Source: Lelliottia sp. WAP21 | Lineage (GTDB): Bacteria; Pseudomonadota; Gammaproteobacteria; Enterobacterales; Enterobacteriaceae | Direction of reading: 5' to 3' | Length of the DNA: 64,000 nucleotides | NCBI RefSeq assembly: GCF_020532665.2 | Contig: NZ_JAIWPG020000004.1 | Span: 1 to 64,000, forward strand | Part shown: positions 9,896-17,716 of the stretch, one piece after another | Layout of the letters: every line of letters begins with the position of its first letter | Numbering within the stretch: position 1 is the first letter of the stretch | The notes under the pieces: model-generated | The model's input: the letters and a program-made list of their open reading frames with translations, nothing else | What the model was told of the DNA's origin: nothing | Database searches by the model: none | Position numbers and translations under genes: made by a program

Positions 9896-10192
9896 CTCGC
9901 TCTCCTGCGAAGTTTATCTTTGGCTAGCTTAACCGTTAACGTCATAGGTGCAAAATCTAAAACCGCCGATCCATTACCCATTGAAAGAACGTATCCGATC
10001 TCCATTTCAGGGTGTGAAAATTGATGTAAAACAACAAATTCAAACCACAAACTTTGTGTGGTCTTGATTTTATTGATTTAGGTCAAGGAATAAGGGCGGG
10101 TCGACTGATATATATACACTCAAGAAACAATGGTTTTACCAATTGGCCGCGATTGGCCGACACCAAATAATGTAGGTTATGGGAGGCATCAC
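9896..10192. promoter_or_regulatory. ung-grcA divergent intergenic region
   Basis: 297 bp without a gene. The ung-proximal part shows no clear motif. The grcA-proximal part carries the FNR site at 10073-10086, a TATATA-rich -10 at about 10109-10115, and a long AT-rich tract upstream. The grcA ribosome-binding site GGGAGG is at 10181-10186, seven bases before its ATG. Confidence 0.7.
10073..10086 (+). promoter_or_regulatory. FNR-binding site of grcA
   Basis: TTGAT-TTAG-GTCAA matches the FNR consensus TTGAT-N4-ATCAA with one mismatch. Its centre is about 41.5 bp upstream of the start point expected from the TATATA -10 near 10110. That is the classic class II activator position and fits the known anaerobic and acid induction of grcA. 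Confidence 0.8.
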
Positions 10193-10576
10193 ATGATTAC
10201 AGGTATCCAGATTACTAAAGCCGCAAACGACGACCTGTTGAACTCTTTCTGGCTGCTGGACAGCGAAAAGGGTGAAGCGCGTTGTGTTGTGGCGAAAGCC
10301 GGTTTTGCTGAAGATGAAGTTGTACCAGTGAATAAACTGGGCGAAATCGAATATCGCGAAATCCCGATGGAAGTACAGCCTGAAGTTCGCGTGGAAGGCG
10401 GTCAGCATTTGAATGTTAACGTTCTGCGCCGTGAAACGCTGGAAGATGCGGTTAAGCATCCAGAAAAATATCCGCAATTGACCATTCGCGTCTCCGGCTA
10501 TGCCGTTCGCTTCAACTCTCTGACGCCAGAACAGCAGCGCGACGTGATTGCGCGTACCTTTACCGAAAGCCTGTAA
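10193..10576 (+). CDS. grcA: Autonomous glycyl radical cofactor GrcA (YfiD)
   Basis: A spare C-terminal domain of pyruvate formate-lyase that replaces the oxygen-damaged, cleaved end of PflB and restores its activity in microaerobic or acid conditions. The protein has 127 residues. The radical-bearing glycine is Gly102 in the motif VSGYAVRF; the rest is the compact pyruvate formate-lyase C-terminal fold. The ATG at 10193 has GGGAGG seven bases upstream; the frame is open further 5' but the conserved protein begins here ([10 protein letters not shown]). Expression is probably FNR-dependent from the site at 10073-10086, and transcription ends in a terminator shared with srmB. Confidence 0.97.
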   Translation: MITGIQITKAANDDLLNSFWLLDSEKGEARCVVAKAGFAEDEVVPVNKLGEIEYREIPMEVQPEVRVEGGQHLNVNVLRRETLEDAVKHPEKYPQLTIRVSGYAVRFNSLTPEQQRDVIARTFTESL

Positions 10577-10583
10577 GCTGACG

Positions 10584-10619
10584 AAAAAAAACGCCGGGTG
10601 ATAAGCCCGGCGTTTTTTT
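10584..10619. terminator. Bidirectional terminator grcA/srmB
   Basis: ACGCCGGG (10591-10598) pairs with CCCGGCGT (10606-10613), with seven A before and six T after. The structure works for both convergent genes. Confidence 0.9.
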
Positions 10620-11946
10620 ATTCTTCTTTTGCAGTCGTGTCCGTACTGGCACTTGGCTTGCGACGTTTACCAATGTTTTTGGCGTCGCGATGGCGATTCT
10701 TAACGCGCGGCTTCTCTTTCTCTGCCTTTTTCTTCTCTTCGCGTTTCGCGAGCACTTTTTTAGAGGGTTTCCCCGTCATCTTCTCGTTCGGTGGACGCGT
10801 AGTCGGACGCAGTTCGCTGATGACGCGTGCTTTTAATGGCTCTTCGACGTAGCGGCCAATTTTCATCAACAGCAGATAGTCGTGGGCTTCAACCAGAGAA
10901 ATAGCGATGCCTTTACGTCCCGCACGGCCCGTACGACCGATACGGTGCAGATAGATATCGCCGCTACGAGGCATGTCAAAGTTAATGACATGGCTCACGT
11001 CAGGGATATCGATACCGCGCGCGGCGACATCGGTGGCAATCAGCACGTTAACGCGACCTTCGGTCAGACGTTTAATCCCTTCGGTACGTTTCACCTGTGC
11101 CATCTCACCTTCGAGATAACAGTTATTAATACCGGCTGAGCGAAGCTGATCGGCCAGTTCATGCACCCGCTCACGCTTACGCACGAAGACGATCGTACGC
11201 GTGGTGTCATCCTGCTTGAGTAAATGTTTCAGCAGCTCAAGCTTATGCTCGAAATTATCTGCGCGGTAATACCACTGGTGGATCTTCTTACGCTCGCGCG
11301 TGGACGGCGTCGCAGATACTTCTGCCGGGTCTTCCAGAAGACGCTCAGCAAAGTCTTTAATCGCATCACCTTCCAGCGTGGCGGAGAACAGCATCGTCTG
11401 TTTGCGCCAGCGCGTTTCGCCCGCAATATGTTCGATGTCCTGCGCGAAGCCCAGCTCCAGCATACGGTCTGCTTCATCCAGAATCAGCGTTTCCACAGCG
11501 CGACAGTCAAAGTTCTCTTCTTTGATGTACTGCATCAAACGCCCGGTGGTCGCCACCACGATATCCTGGTTCTCGCTAAACACTTCAGCGTGGTTCATAT
11601 ACGCCACGCCACCGGTGATGGTTGCGATATCCAGATGCGTATTTGCTGCCAGTTCACGCGCATGCTCTGCAACCTGAACGGCTAACTCACGTGTCGGCGT
11701 CAGAATCAGAATGCGCGGCGGGCCTGATTTCTTACGAGGGAAATCGATCAGATGCTGCAAGACAGGCAGCAGGTACGCCGCCGTTTTACCGGTGCCTGTC
11801 GGCGCAGAACCGAGTACGTCGCGGCCTTCTAGTGCAGGCGGAATGGCTGCCGCCTGGATGGCAGTCGGGCGTGTGAAGCCTTTATTCTGGAGAGCTTCCA
11901 GCAGGCATTCATCGAGTTCAAGTTCGGAAAAAGTCGTTACAGTCAT
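10618..11946 (-). CDS. srmB: DEAD-box RNA helicase SrmB
   Basis: ATP-dependent RNA helicase for early assembly of the 50S ribosomal subunit. The protein has 442 residues (E. coli 444). Helicase motifs in order: Q motif near the N-terminus (GFTRPTAIQ), Walker A APTGTGKT, PTRELAVQV, DEAD in LILDEADRML, SAT in LFSATLEG, then in domain 2 IVFVRKR, DVAARGIDIP and HRIGRTGRAG. A basic low-complexity tail follows from about residue 380 (KKVLAKREEKKKAEKEK and similar), suited to RNA contact. It is divergent from trmN across 133 bp. Confidence 0.97.
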   Translation of the reverse strand: MTVTTFSELELDECLLEALQNKGFTRPTAIQAAAIPPALEGRDVLGSAPTGTGKTAAYLLPVLQHLIDFPRKKSGPPRILILTPTRELAVQVAEHARELAANTHLDIATITGGVAYMNHAEVFSENQDIVVATTGRLMQYIKEENFDCRAVETLILDEADRMLELGFAQDIEHIAGETRWRKQTMLFSATLEGDAIKDFAERLLEDPAEVSATPSTRERKKIHQWYYRADNFEHKLELLKHLLKQDDTTRTIVFVRKRERVHELADQLRSAGINNCYLEGEMAQVKRTEGIKRLTEGRVNVLIATDVAARGIDIPDVSHVINFDMPRSGDIYLHRIGRTGRAGRKGIAISLVEAHDYLLLMKIGRYVEEPLKARVISELRPTTRPPNEKMTGKPSKKVLAKREEKKKAEKEKPRVKNRHRDAKNIGKRRKPSASTDTTAKEE

Positions 11947-12079
11947 GTTCTACCTCTGTGTGGGGCGCTGATTATAGACGTTATGGCTGCAATCTTCATC
12001 TGTTTGTATGGATATCCCTTTTCCACCACTTCGCTTTCCCCTATGCTACTCCCGTTTTGGATAAGAAGGTTGCTTTGAC

Positions 12080-12817
12080 ATGTCTCAACCCAAAGCGCAA
12101 TTGCGCCGCGATGGTTTTACCTTTAAACAGTTCTTTGTTGCACACGATCGCTGCGCGATGAAAGTGGGTACAGACGGTATTTTACTCGGCGCCTGGGCAC
12201 CTGTCGCGGGGGTGAAGCGCATTCTGGACATCGGCAGTGGAAGCGGATTACTGGCGCTCATGCTGGCGCAACGGACCGAACCGCATGTCACTATCGATGC
12301 CGTTGAACTTGATGTGTCGGCAGCGCAACAGGCCAGCGAAAATATGGCTGAATCGCCCTGGGCATCCCGTGTCCGTGTGGAGTGCGCCGATATTCTGACC
12401 TGGGCCCCCGATCAGACGGGCCGTTACGATCTCATCGTCAGCAATCCGCCTTACTATGAACCGGGCGTGGAATGCGCGACGCCTGAGCGTGAACAGGCGC
12501 GTTATACCGGTTCGCTCGATCATCAGGCGTTACTGGTCAGTGCGGCCAATCTCATCTCTGAAGAGGGTTTTTTCTGCGTTGTGCTTCCAGAAAATACCGG
12601 AAATGCCTTCATCAAAAAAGCGCACGGAATTGGCTGGCATTTACGTTTAAGAACCGACATCGCCGATACAGAAGGCCGTCTGCCCCATCGTGTGTTACTG
12701 GCACTGTCACCCAAAGACGGAGAGTGCTTTAGCGACAGGATGGTGATTCGTGGGCCAGATCAGCGTTATTCCGAGGATTACACTGCGCTGACCCAGCCGT
12801 TTTATCTGTTTATGTAA
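12080..12817 (+). CDS. trmN: tRNA1(Val) (adenine(37)-N6)-methyltransferase TrmN (YfiC)
   Basis: Methylates N6 of adenine 37 in tRNA-Val. The protein has 245 residues with a Rossmann-like methyltransferase fold: the S-adenosylmethionine loop is [13 protein letters not shown] near residue 50 and the catalytic motif is NPPYYEPG in [11 protein letters not shown] near residue 120. The N-terminus [20 protein letters not shown] is typical of the family. The 3' end overlaps the convergent nadB by 16 bp, so the two stop codons lie inside each other's coding sequences. Confidence 0.95.
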   Translation: MSQPKAQLRRDGFTFKQFFVAHDRCAMKVGTDGILLGAWAPVAGVKRILDIGSGSGLLALMLAQRTEPHVTIDAVELDVSAAQQASENMAESPWASRVRVECADILTWAPDQTGRYDLIVSNPPYYEPGVECATPEREQARYTGSLDHQALLVSAANLISEEGFFCVVLPENTGNAFIKKAHGIGWHLRLRTDIADTEGRLPHRVLLALSPKDGECFSDRMVIRGPDQRYSEDYTALTQPFYLFM

Positions 12818-14421
12818 GCCTGCGGCGAAAGAATGGACGGCCCTGACTCGGGCTGCTGTTCCGGATAGTCCAGCGTGAAATGCAAGCCGCGGCTCTCCTT
12901 GCGCATCATGGCGCAACGGACGATAAGCTCTGCCACCTGCACCAGGTTGCGCAGCTCCAGCAGATTATTTGAGACGCGGAAGTTCGCATAATATTCGTCA
13001 ATTTCCTGCTGCAACATCGTGATACGTCGCAGCGCCCGCTCAAGGCGTTTTGTGGTGCGCACGATACCGACGTAATCCCACATCAGTAATCGCAACTCGT
13101 GCCAGTTATGCTGAATGACCACCCGCTCGTCCGGATTATCAACGCGGCTTTCATCCCAGGCAGGTAGTCGATCGACCCGCTGCGCGTCCGGCAAGCGTCT
13201 GGCAATATCTTCGGCAGCAGACCAGCCGTAAACCAGACACTCCAGCAATGAATTTGACGCCATACGGTTAGCGCCATGCAGACCGGTATAGCTCACTTCA
13301 CCAATCGCATATAAGCCGTCGACATCCGTGCGCCCGTTGTCATCAACCATGACGCCGCCGCAGGTGTAGTGGGCGGCCGGAACGACAGGGACCGGATCTT
13401 GCGTTAAATCGATCCCCAGACCGAGCAACTTTTCAAAGATAGTGGGAAAATGCTGACGGATGAAATCGGCGGGTTTATGGCTGATATCCAGATACATACA
13501 TTCGACGCCCAGACGTTTCATCTCATGATCGATCGCGCGGGCCACAATATCGCGTGGGGCAAGTTCAGCACGTTTATCAAAATCAGGCATAAAGCGCGTT
13601 CCGTCCGGGCGTTTCAGCCAGGCGCCTTCACCTCTTAAAGCTTCAGTTAACAGGAAATTACGTGCCTGAGGATGGAATAACGCGGTGGGGTGGAACTGAT
13701 TAAATTCCATATTGGCAACACGACAGCCTGCACGCCATGCCATGGCGATACCATCGCCCGAGGCAATATCCGGGTTCGTCGTGTACTGGTACACTTTTGA
13801 TGCCCCCCCTGTTGCCAGCACGACGGCTTTCGCCTGGCAGGTTTCCACTGTCTCTTTATTCCGGTTCCAAATCCATGCCCCCACCACGCGGCGTTGACCG
13901 GGCAGACCTATTTTATCGGAAAGGATTAAATCGACCGCATTACTGCGCTCCAGTACCTGGATGTTAGGGTGATTCATCGCCTTGCCTACCAGGGTGGTTT
14001 CAACCTCTTTACCCGTGGCATCGGCTGCATGAAGAATGCGGCGGTGACTGTGACCCCCTTCGCGGGTTAGGTGGTAGGCTTCTTCCCCATTGGGCTGAAT
14101 GTGGGTATCAAAAAGTACACCCTGGTCAATCAGCCATTGCACACAGTGGCGAGCGTTGCTGGCGACATACTCTGCGGCATGCCTGTCCACGATTCCGGCA
14201 CCGGCAATCAGGGTATCTTCCACATGCGAGGCAATACTGTCGGTTTCATCAAATACGGCTGCGATACCGCCCTGAGCATAGTAGGTTGAGCCTTCATTCA
14301 TCGGCCCTTTGCTCAGCACAATCACCTTTTGATGCTCAGCCAGGCGAAGCGCCAGAGAAAGTCCGGCAGCGCCGCTGCCAATGATTAAAACGTCACAGGT
14401 CATTTCAGGAGATGTAGTCAT
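12802..14421 (-). CDS. nadB: L-aspartate oxidase NadB
   Basis: First enzyme of de novo NAD synthesis: it oxidises L-aspartate to iminoaspartate with FAD, for use by NadA. The protein has 539 residues (E. coli 540). The FAD dinucleotide motif is [11 protein letters not shown] at residues 12-22; [16 protein letters not shown] and [18 protein letters not shown] are substrate-domain blocks, and the helical C-terminus carries [18 protein letters not shown]. The gene starts 6 bp from a perfect NadR box, so repression by NAD status is expected. No clear Shine-Dalgarno precedes ATG 14421; another ATG six codons in (14403) follows TCTCCTGAA, but the first matches the E. coli N-terminus. It is divergent from rpoE. 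Confidence 0.97.
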   Translation of the reverse strand: MTTSPEMTCDVLIIGSGAAGLSLALRLAEHQKVIVLSKGPMNEGSTYYAQGGIAAVFDETDSIASHVEDTLIAGAGIVDRHAAEYVASNARHCVQWLIDQGVLFDTHIQPNGEEAYHLTREGGHSHRRILHAADATGKEVETTLVGKAMNHPNIQVLERSNAVDLILSDKIGLPGQRRVVGAWIWNRNKETVETCQAKAVVLATGGASKVYQYTTNPDIASGDGIAMAWRAGCRVANMEFNQFHPTALFHPQARNFLLTEALRGEGAWLKRPDGTRFMPDFDKRAELAPRDIVARAIDHEMKRLGVECMYLDISHKPADFIRQHFPTIFEKLLGLGIDLTQDPVPVVPAAHYTCGGVMVDDNGRTDVDGLYAIGEVSYTGLHGANRMASNSLLECLVYGWSAAEDIARRLPDAQRVDRLPAWDESRVDNPDERVVIQHNWHELRLLMWDYVGIVRTTKRLERALRRITMLQQEIDEYYANFRVSNNLLELRNLVQVAELIVRCAMMRKESRGLHFTLDYPEQQPESGPSILSPQAYINR

Positions 14422-14427
14422 GATGTT

Positions 14428-14445
14428 TGTTTAATTTACTAAACA
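14428..14445. promoter_or_regulatory. NadR box of nadB
   Basis: TGTTTA-ATTTAC-TAAACA is a perfect 18-bp palindrome of the NadR consensus TGTTTA-N6-TAAACA. It ends 6 bp from the nadB start codon, in the transcribed leader or over the promoter. Confidence 0.9.
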
Positions 14446-14733
14446 CAGTGACCAGACAATAGCACCTGAATGCGATGAATCGCACGTTTTTTTTACATCG
14501 AGTTGCGCGCCCTAAACATTCAGGCAAGGAGAAAAATCCTGTAAAATAACGAAAATATTTTGCGAAGCAGATCGTTAGCTTCAGATTTTGTGGTGAAATT
14601 AAACCCGTGTTGCGTTACTCTGCAGGCGGTAAAATGCCATTTCTTCTCAGAAACTGGGTGCGTATCGTTAACAGGCTTATAATGAGAGAAAATAAACGGT
14701 CTGCGACACGATGAACAAAAACAAAGGCGTTAC
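14446..14733. promoter_or_regulatory. Upstream part of the nadB-rpoE intergenic region
   Basis: This stretch separates the NadR box from the sigma-E promoter of rpoE. It is AT-rich and probably holds the upstream rpoE promoters known from E. coli. Several short open frames cross it, none with a good ribosome-binding site (for example ATG at 14635 for 26 codons). I see no convincing gene. Confidence 0.4.
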
Positions 14734-14761
14734 GGAACTTATTGAATAAAAGACACTCTAA
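14734..14761 (+). promoter_or_regulatory. Sigma-E autoregulatory promoter of rpoE
   Basis: GGAACTT (14734-14740), a 16-bp spacer and TCTAA (14757-14761) match the sigma-E consensus and the self-activated rpoE promoter of E. coli. Transcription should start near 14767, about 78 bases before the rpoE ATG. Confidence 0.85.
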
Positions 14762-14822
14762 GCTGGTGCTTGCTCAAAGTGCAATGTTGCAGAGTGGCGT
14801 TTCGATAACGCGTGGAATTTAG
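14742..14822 (+). CDS. Possible leader peptide ORF upstream of rpoE
   Basis: A 26-codon frame opens with TTG at 14742 (N-terminus NKRHSKLVLAQ after Met) and stops at 14820-14822, 22 bases before rpoE. In-frame GTG 14766 and ATG 14784 could start shorter versions on the sigma-E transcript, which begins near 14767. In E. coli a short ORF called rseD lies just upstream of rpoE and is reported to be partly coupled to its translation. I cannot confirm that this is the same ORF. Confidence 0.3.
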   Translation: MNKRHSKLVLAQSAMLQSGVSITRGI

Positions 14823-14844
14823 GTTTGGGGAGACATTACCTCGG

Positions 14845-15420
14845 ATGAGCGAGCAGTTAACGGACCAGGTCCTGGTAGAACGGGTCCAGAAGGGAGAACA
14901 GAAGGCTTTTAACTTACTGGTGGTTCGCTATCAGCATAAGGTAGCCAGTCTGGTTTCTCGTTATGTGCCTTCAGGGGACGTCCCTGACGTGGTACAGGAG
15001 TCCTTTATTAAGGCCTATCGCGCGCTGGATTCTTTCCGGGGAGATAGTGCTTTCTATACATGGCTGTACCGCATTGCGGTCAATACAGCAAAGAATTATC
15101 TGGTCGCTCAGGGTCGCCGTCCACCTTCTAGTGATGTGGACGCCATCGATGCCGAAAACTTTGAAAGTGGCGGCGCGTTGAAAGAAATTTCGAACCCTGA
15201 GAACTTAATGTTGTCAGAAGAACTGAGACAGATAGTTTTTCGTACGATCGAGTCGCTTCCGGAAGATTTACGTATGGCAATTACGTTGCGGGAGCTTGAT
15301 GGACTTAGCTATGAAGAGATAGCCGCTATCATGGATTGCCCGGTCGGTACGGTTCGTTCACGAATTTTTCGTGCGCGAGAAGCTATTGATAATAAAGTTC
15401 AACCGCTTATCAGGCGTTGA
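14845..15420 (+). CDS. rpoE: Extracytoplasmic stress sigma factor RpoE (sigma-E)
   Basis: ECF sigma factor that directs RNA polymerase to envelope-stress genes (outer-membrane assembly, proteases, sRNAs). The protein has 191 residues. Sigma region 2 covers about 10-95 (FNLLVVRYQHKVASLVSRY, DVVQESFIKAYRALDSFRG, FYTWLYRIAVNTAKN); region 4 covers about 130-190 (LPEDLRMAITLRELDGLSYEEIAAIM, GTVRSRIFRAREAI). ATG 14845 has GGGGAG 13-17 bases upstream and gives the E. coli N-terminus MSEQLTDQ; GTG 14812 would add 11 residues. It heads rpoE-rseA-rseB-rseC, 31 bp before rseA. Confidence 0.98.
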   Translation: MSEQLTDQVLVERVQKGEQKAFNLLVVRYQHKVASLVSRYVPSGDVPDVVQESFIKAYRALDSFRGDSAFYTWLYRIAVNTAKNYLVAQGRRPPSSDVDAIDAENFESGGALKEISNPENLMLSEELRQIVFRTIESLPEDLRMAITLRELDGLSYEEIAAIMDCPVGTVRSRIFRAREAIDNKVQPLIRR

Positions 15421-15451
15421 CGATAGCGGGATACTGGAAAAGGTATTAGGC

Positions 15452-16105
15452 ATGCAGAAAGAAAAACTTTCCGCTTTAATGGATGGTGAAACACTGGATG
15501 GTGAGCTGCTTGATGAGCTTTCTCACTCTTCCGAGTTGCAAGAGACCTGGGAGAGCTACCATCTAATTCGTGACACCCTTCGTGGTGATACGAGCGATGT
15601 TCTCCATTTTGATATCTCTGCCCGCGTGATGGCATCGATTGAAAACGAGCCTGTTCATCAGACCACGCCGCTGATTCCTGAAGCACAACCCGCACCGCAC
15701 CAGTGGCAGAAAATGCCGTTCTGGCAAAAAGTGCGTCCCTGGGCGAGCCAGCTTACCCAAATGGGCGTGGCTGCATGCGTATCGCTTGCAGTTATCGTGG
15801 GTGTGCAGCAGTATAACAATCAGTCTGAAGTCAACCAGCCGCCTGAAGCGCCCGTCTTTAATACCATGCCGATGATGGGTGGTAAAGCAAGCCCGGTTAG
15901 CCTGGGTGTGCCAGCCGATGCCTCAGCGAGCCCTGGCCAGCAACAGCAGGTTCAGGAGCAGCGTCGTCGCATCAATGCGATGTTGCAAGACTACGAATTG
16001 CAGCGTCGTCTGCACTCTGAGCAGCTTCAGTTTGAGAAAGCGCAAACGCAGCAAGCGGCTGTGCAAGTGCCAGGAACCCAAACTTTAGGAACGCAATCGC
16101 AGTAA
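15452..16105 (+). CDS. rseA: Anti-sigma-E factor RseA
   Basis: Single-pass inner-membrane protein that holds sigma-E inactive until it is cut by DegS and RseP. The protein has 217 residues (E. coli 216). The cytoplasmic sigma-binding domain is residues 1-100 (KLSALMDGETLDGELLDEL), the membrane segment is at about 100-120 (MGVAACVSLAVIVGVQQY), and the periplasmic domain contains the ASPVSLGV stretch where DegS cuts after valine, then a glutamine-rich C-terminus (QQQQVQEQRRRINAML) bound by RseB. ATG 15452 matches the known N-terminus MQKEKLSALM. The stop overlaps the rseB start by one base, so the two are translationally coupled. Confidence 0.97.
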   Translation: MQKEKLSALMDGETLDGELLDELSHSSELQETWESYHLIRDTLRGDTSDVLHFDISARVMASIENEPVHQTTPLIPEAQPAPHQWQKMPFWQKVRPWASQLTQMGVAACVSLAVIVGVQQYNNQSEVNQPPEAPVFNTMPMMGGKASPVSLGVPADASASPGQQQQVQEQRRRINAMLQDYELQRRLHSEQLQFEKAQTQQAAVQVPGTQTLGTQSQ

Positions 16106-17058
16106 TGAAGCAACTTTGGTGCGCCGTGTCTTTAGTGGCAGGTAGCATGTTCTTCTCTGCAAACGCCTCGGCTGATTTATCGTCCGGGGCGTTGTTGCAG
16201 CAAATGAATATGGCTAGCCAGTCACTCAATTATGAGTTGGCCTTTATCAGTATCAATAAGCAGGGCGTTGAGTCTTTGCGCTATCGCCATGCCCGTCTTG
16301 ATAACCAGCCTCTCGCTCAGCTTTTACAAATGGACGGCCCGCGCCGGGAAGTGGTTCAGCGTGGTAATGAAATCAGCTATTTTGAACCTGGCCTTGAGCC
16401 GTTCACGCTGAATGGCGATTATATCGTCGATTCGCTTCCGTCCCTGATCTACACCGACTTTAAACGTCTTTCGCCGTACTACGATTTTATCTCCGTAGGC
16501 CGCACGCGTATCGCGGACAGGCTGTGTGAGGTCATTCGCGTCGTGGCGAGGGACGGTACGCGTTATAGCTATATTGTCTGGATGGATGCGGAGAGTAAAT
16601 TGCCGATGCGCATCGATTTACTGGACAGAGACGGTGAGACGCTGGAGCAGTTCCGCGTGATCTCATTTACCGTGAACAACCAGGTCGGCAGCAGCATGCA
16701 AAATCTGGCTAAAGCCAGTTTGCCTCCGCTTCTCTCTGTACCTGCTGGCGATTCAGCGAATTTCAACTGGGTACCGTCGTGGATCCCGCAAGGATTCAAC
16801 GAGGTCTCCAGCAGCCGTCGTCAGCTCCCTACCATCGACACGCCGGTTGAGTCTCGTCTCTATTCTGATGGCTTGTTCAGTTTCTCGGTCAATATTAACC
16901 GTGCAACGGCGGTCAGTTCCGATCAAATGCTCCGCACCGGGCGTCGGACAGTAAGTACGACGGTGCGCGACAACGCTGAAATCACCATTGTGGGTGAACT
17001 GCCTCCGCAAACAGCGAAACGTATTGCTGACAGTATAAAATTCAGGGCCGCGCAATGA
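16105..17058 (+). CDS. rseB: Periplasmic regulator RseB
   Basis: Periplasmic protein that binds RseA and shields it from DegS until lipopolysaccharide displaces it. The protein has 317 residues. The signal peptide is about residues 1-23, ending SANASA. The large N-terminal domain is LolA/LolB-like (ASQSLNYELAFISINKQGVESLRYRH, DGPRREVVQRGNEISYF); the smaller C-terminal domain begins at about residue 215 (NWVPSWIPQGFNEVSSSRR). It is coupled to rseA (1-base overlap) and to rseC (4-base ATGA overlap). Confidence 0.96.
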   Translation: MKQLWCAVSLVAGSMFFSANASADLSSGALLQQMNMASQSLNYELAFISINKQGVESLRYRHARLDNQPLAQLLQMDGPRREVVQRGNEISYFEPGLEPFTLNGDYIVDSLPSLIYTDFKRLSPYYDFISVGRTRIADRLCEVIRVVARDGTRYSYIVWMDAESKLPMRIDLLDRDGETLEQFRVISFTVNNQVGSSMQNLAKASLPPLLSVPAGDSANFNWVPSWIPQGFNEVSSSRRQLPTIDTPVESRLYSDGLFSFSVNINRATAVSSDQMLRTGRRTVSTTVRDNAEITIVGELPPQTAKRIADSIKFRAAQ

Positions 17059-17531
17059 TCAAAGAATGGGCCACGGTCATTTCATGGCAGAACGGCGTTG
17101 CGCTGGTGAGCTGCGACGTGAAAGCATCCTGCAACAGTTGTGCCTCCCGTGCCGGTTGCGGCAGCCGGGTGCTCAATAAGCTTGGCCCGCAGACCACGCA
17201 CACCATTTCCGTTCCCAGCGAGCAACCGCTGGTCGAAGGGCAGAAGGTGGAGCTGGGCATCGCAGAAGGCAGCTTGCTTGGCTCGGCCATGCTGGTTTAT
17301 CTCTCGCCTCTGGTAGGATTGTTTGCGCTCGGCGGTCTGTTCCAGATGCTGTTCGGCACCGATCTTGCCGCCATGTGTGGTGGCGCACTGGGTGGCGTGG
17401 GTGGTTTTTTACTCGCCCGCGGGTTTTCCCAAAAACTGGCTGAACGCGAAGCCTGGCAGCCCGTCATCCTGAGCGTTGCTTTAGCGCCCGACCAGCTTCG
17501 TGTTGAAACTCTCTCTTCCGAAGCCCGGTAA
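17055..17531 (+). CDS. rseC: SoxR-reducing / sigma-E operon protein RseC
   Basis: Small inner-membrane protein of the sigma-E operon with a minor positive effect on sigma-E. Its relative RsxC/RseC function links it to keeping SoxR reduced. The protein has 158 residues. A cytoplasmic cysteine cluster at about 17-36 (CDVKASCNSCASRAGCGS) suggests a redox or iron-sulfur site; two membrane segments follow at about 75-120 (LGSAMLVYLSPLVGLFALGGLF and the glycine-rich CGGALGGVGGFLLA). The start overlaps the rseB stop. The stop codon lies inside the terminator stem at 17521-17543. Confidence 0.94.
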   Translation: MIKEWATVISWQNGVALVSCDVKASCNSCASRAGCGSRVLNKLGPQTTHTISVPSEQPLVEGQKVELGIAEGSLLGSAMLVYLSPLVGLFALGGLFQMLFGTDLAAMCGGALGGVGGFLLARGFSQKLAEREAWQPVILSVALAPDQLRVETLSSEAR

Positions 17532-17550
17532 TTCACCGGGCTTTATCTTT
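17521..17550 (+). terminator. Terminator of the rpoE-rse operon
   Basis: AAGCCCGGT (17521-17529) pairs with ACCGGGCTT (17535-17543), followed by the T-rich TATCTTTATTT. The left arm contains the end of rseC. Confidence 0.75.
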
Positions 17551-17568
17551 ATTTACACCTCCCAACAG

Positions 17569-17648
17569 AAAACGCAGCATCTTCGCGCTAAGCTTGGGGT
17601 CAAGAGCATTTCCTGGTGACGAAGATGTAGTGTAGAATGCTGCGTTTT
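17569..17648 (+). promoter_or_regulatory. Large inverted repeat in the lepA leader region
   Basis: AAAACGCAGCAT (17569-17580) is exactly complementary to ATGCTGCGTTTT (17637-17648), 56 bases apart. Within it CATCTTCG (17578-17585) can instead pair with CGAAGATG (17620-17627). The two pairings compete for CAT at 17578-17580. It lies in the 185-bp gap between rseC and lepA. Confidence 0.6.
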
Positions 17649-17716
17649 CGCACTGAAAAACGTCAGGCTAAGAACAGCGGCCTCCAGGAATTCGTAAGGC
17701 ATAATTATTTAACTAT

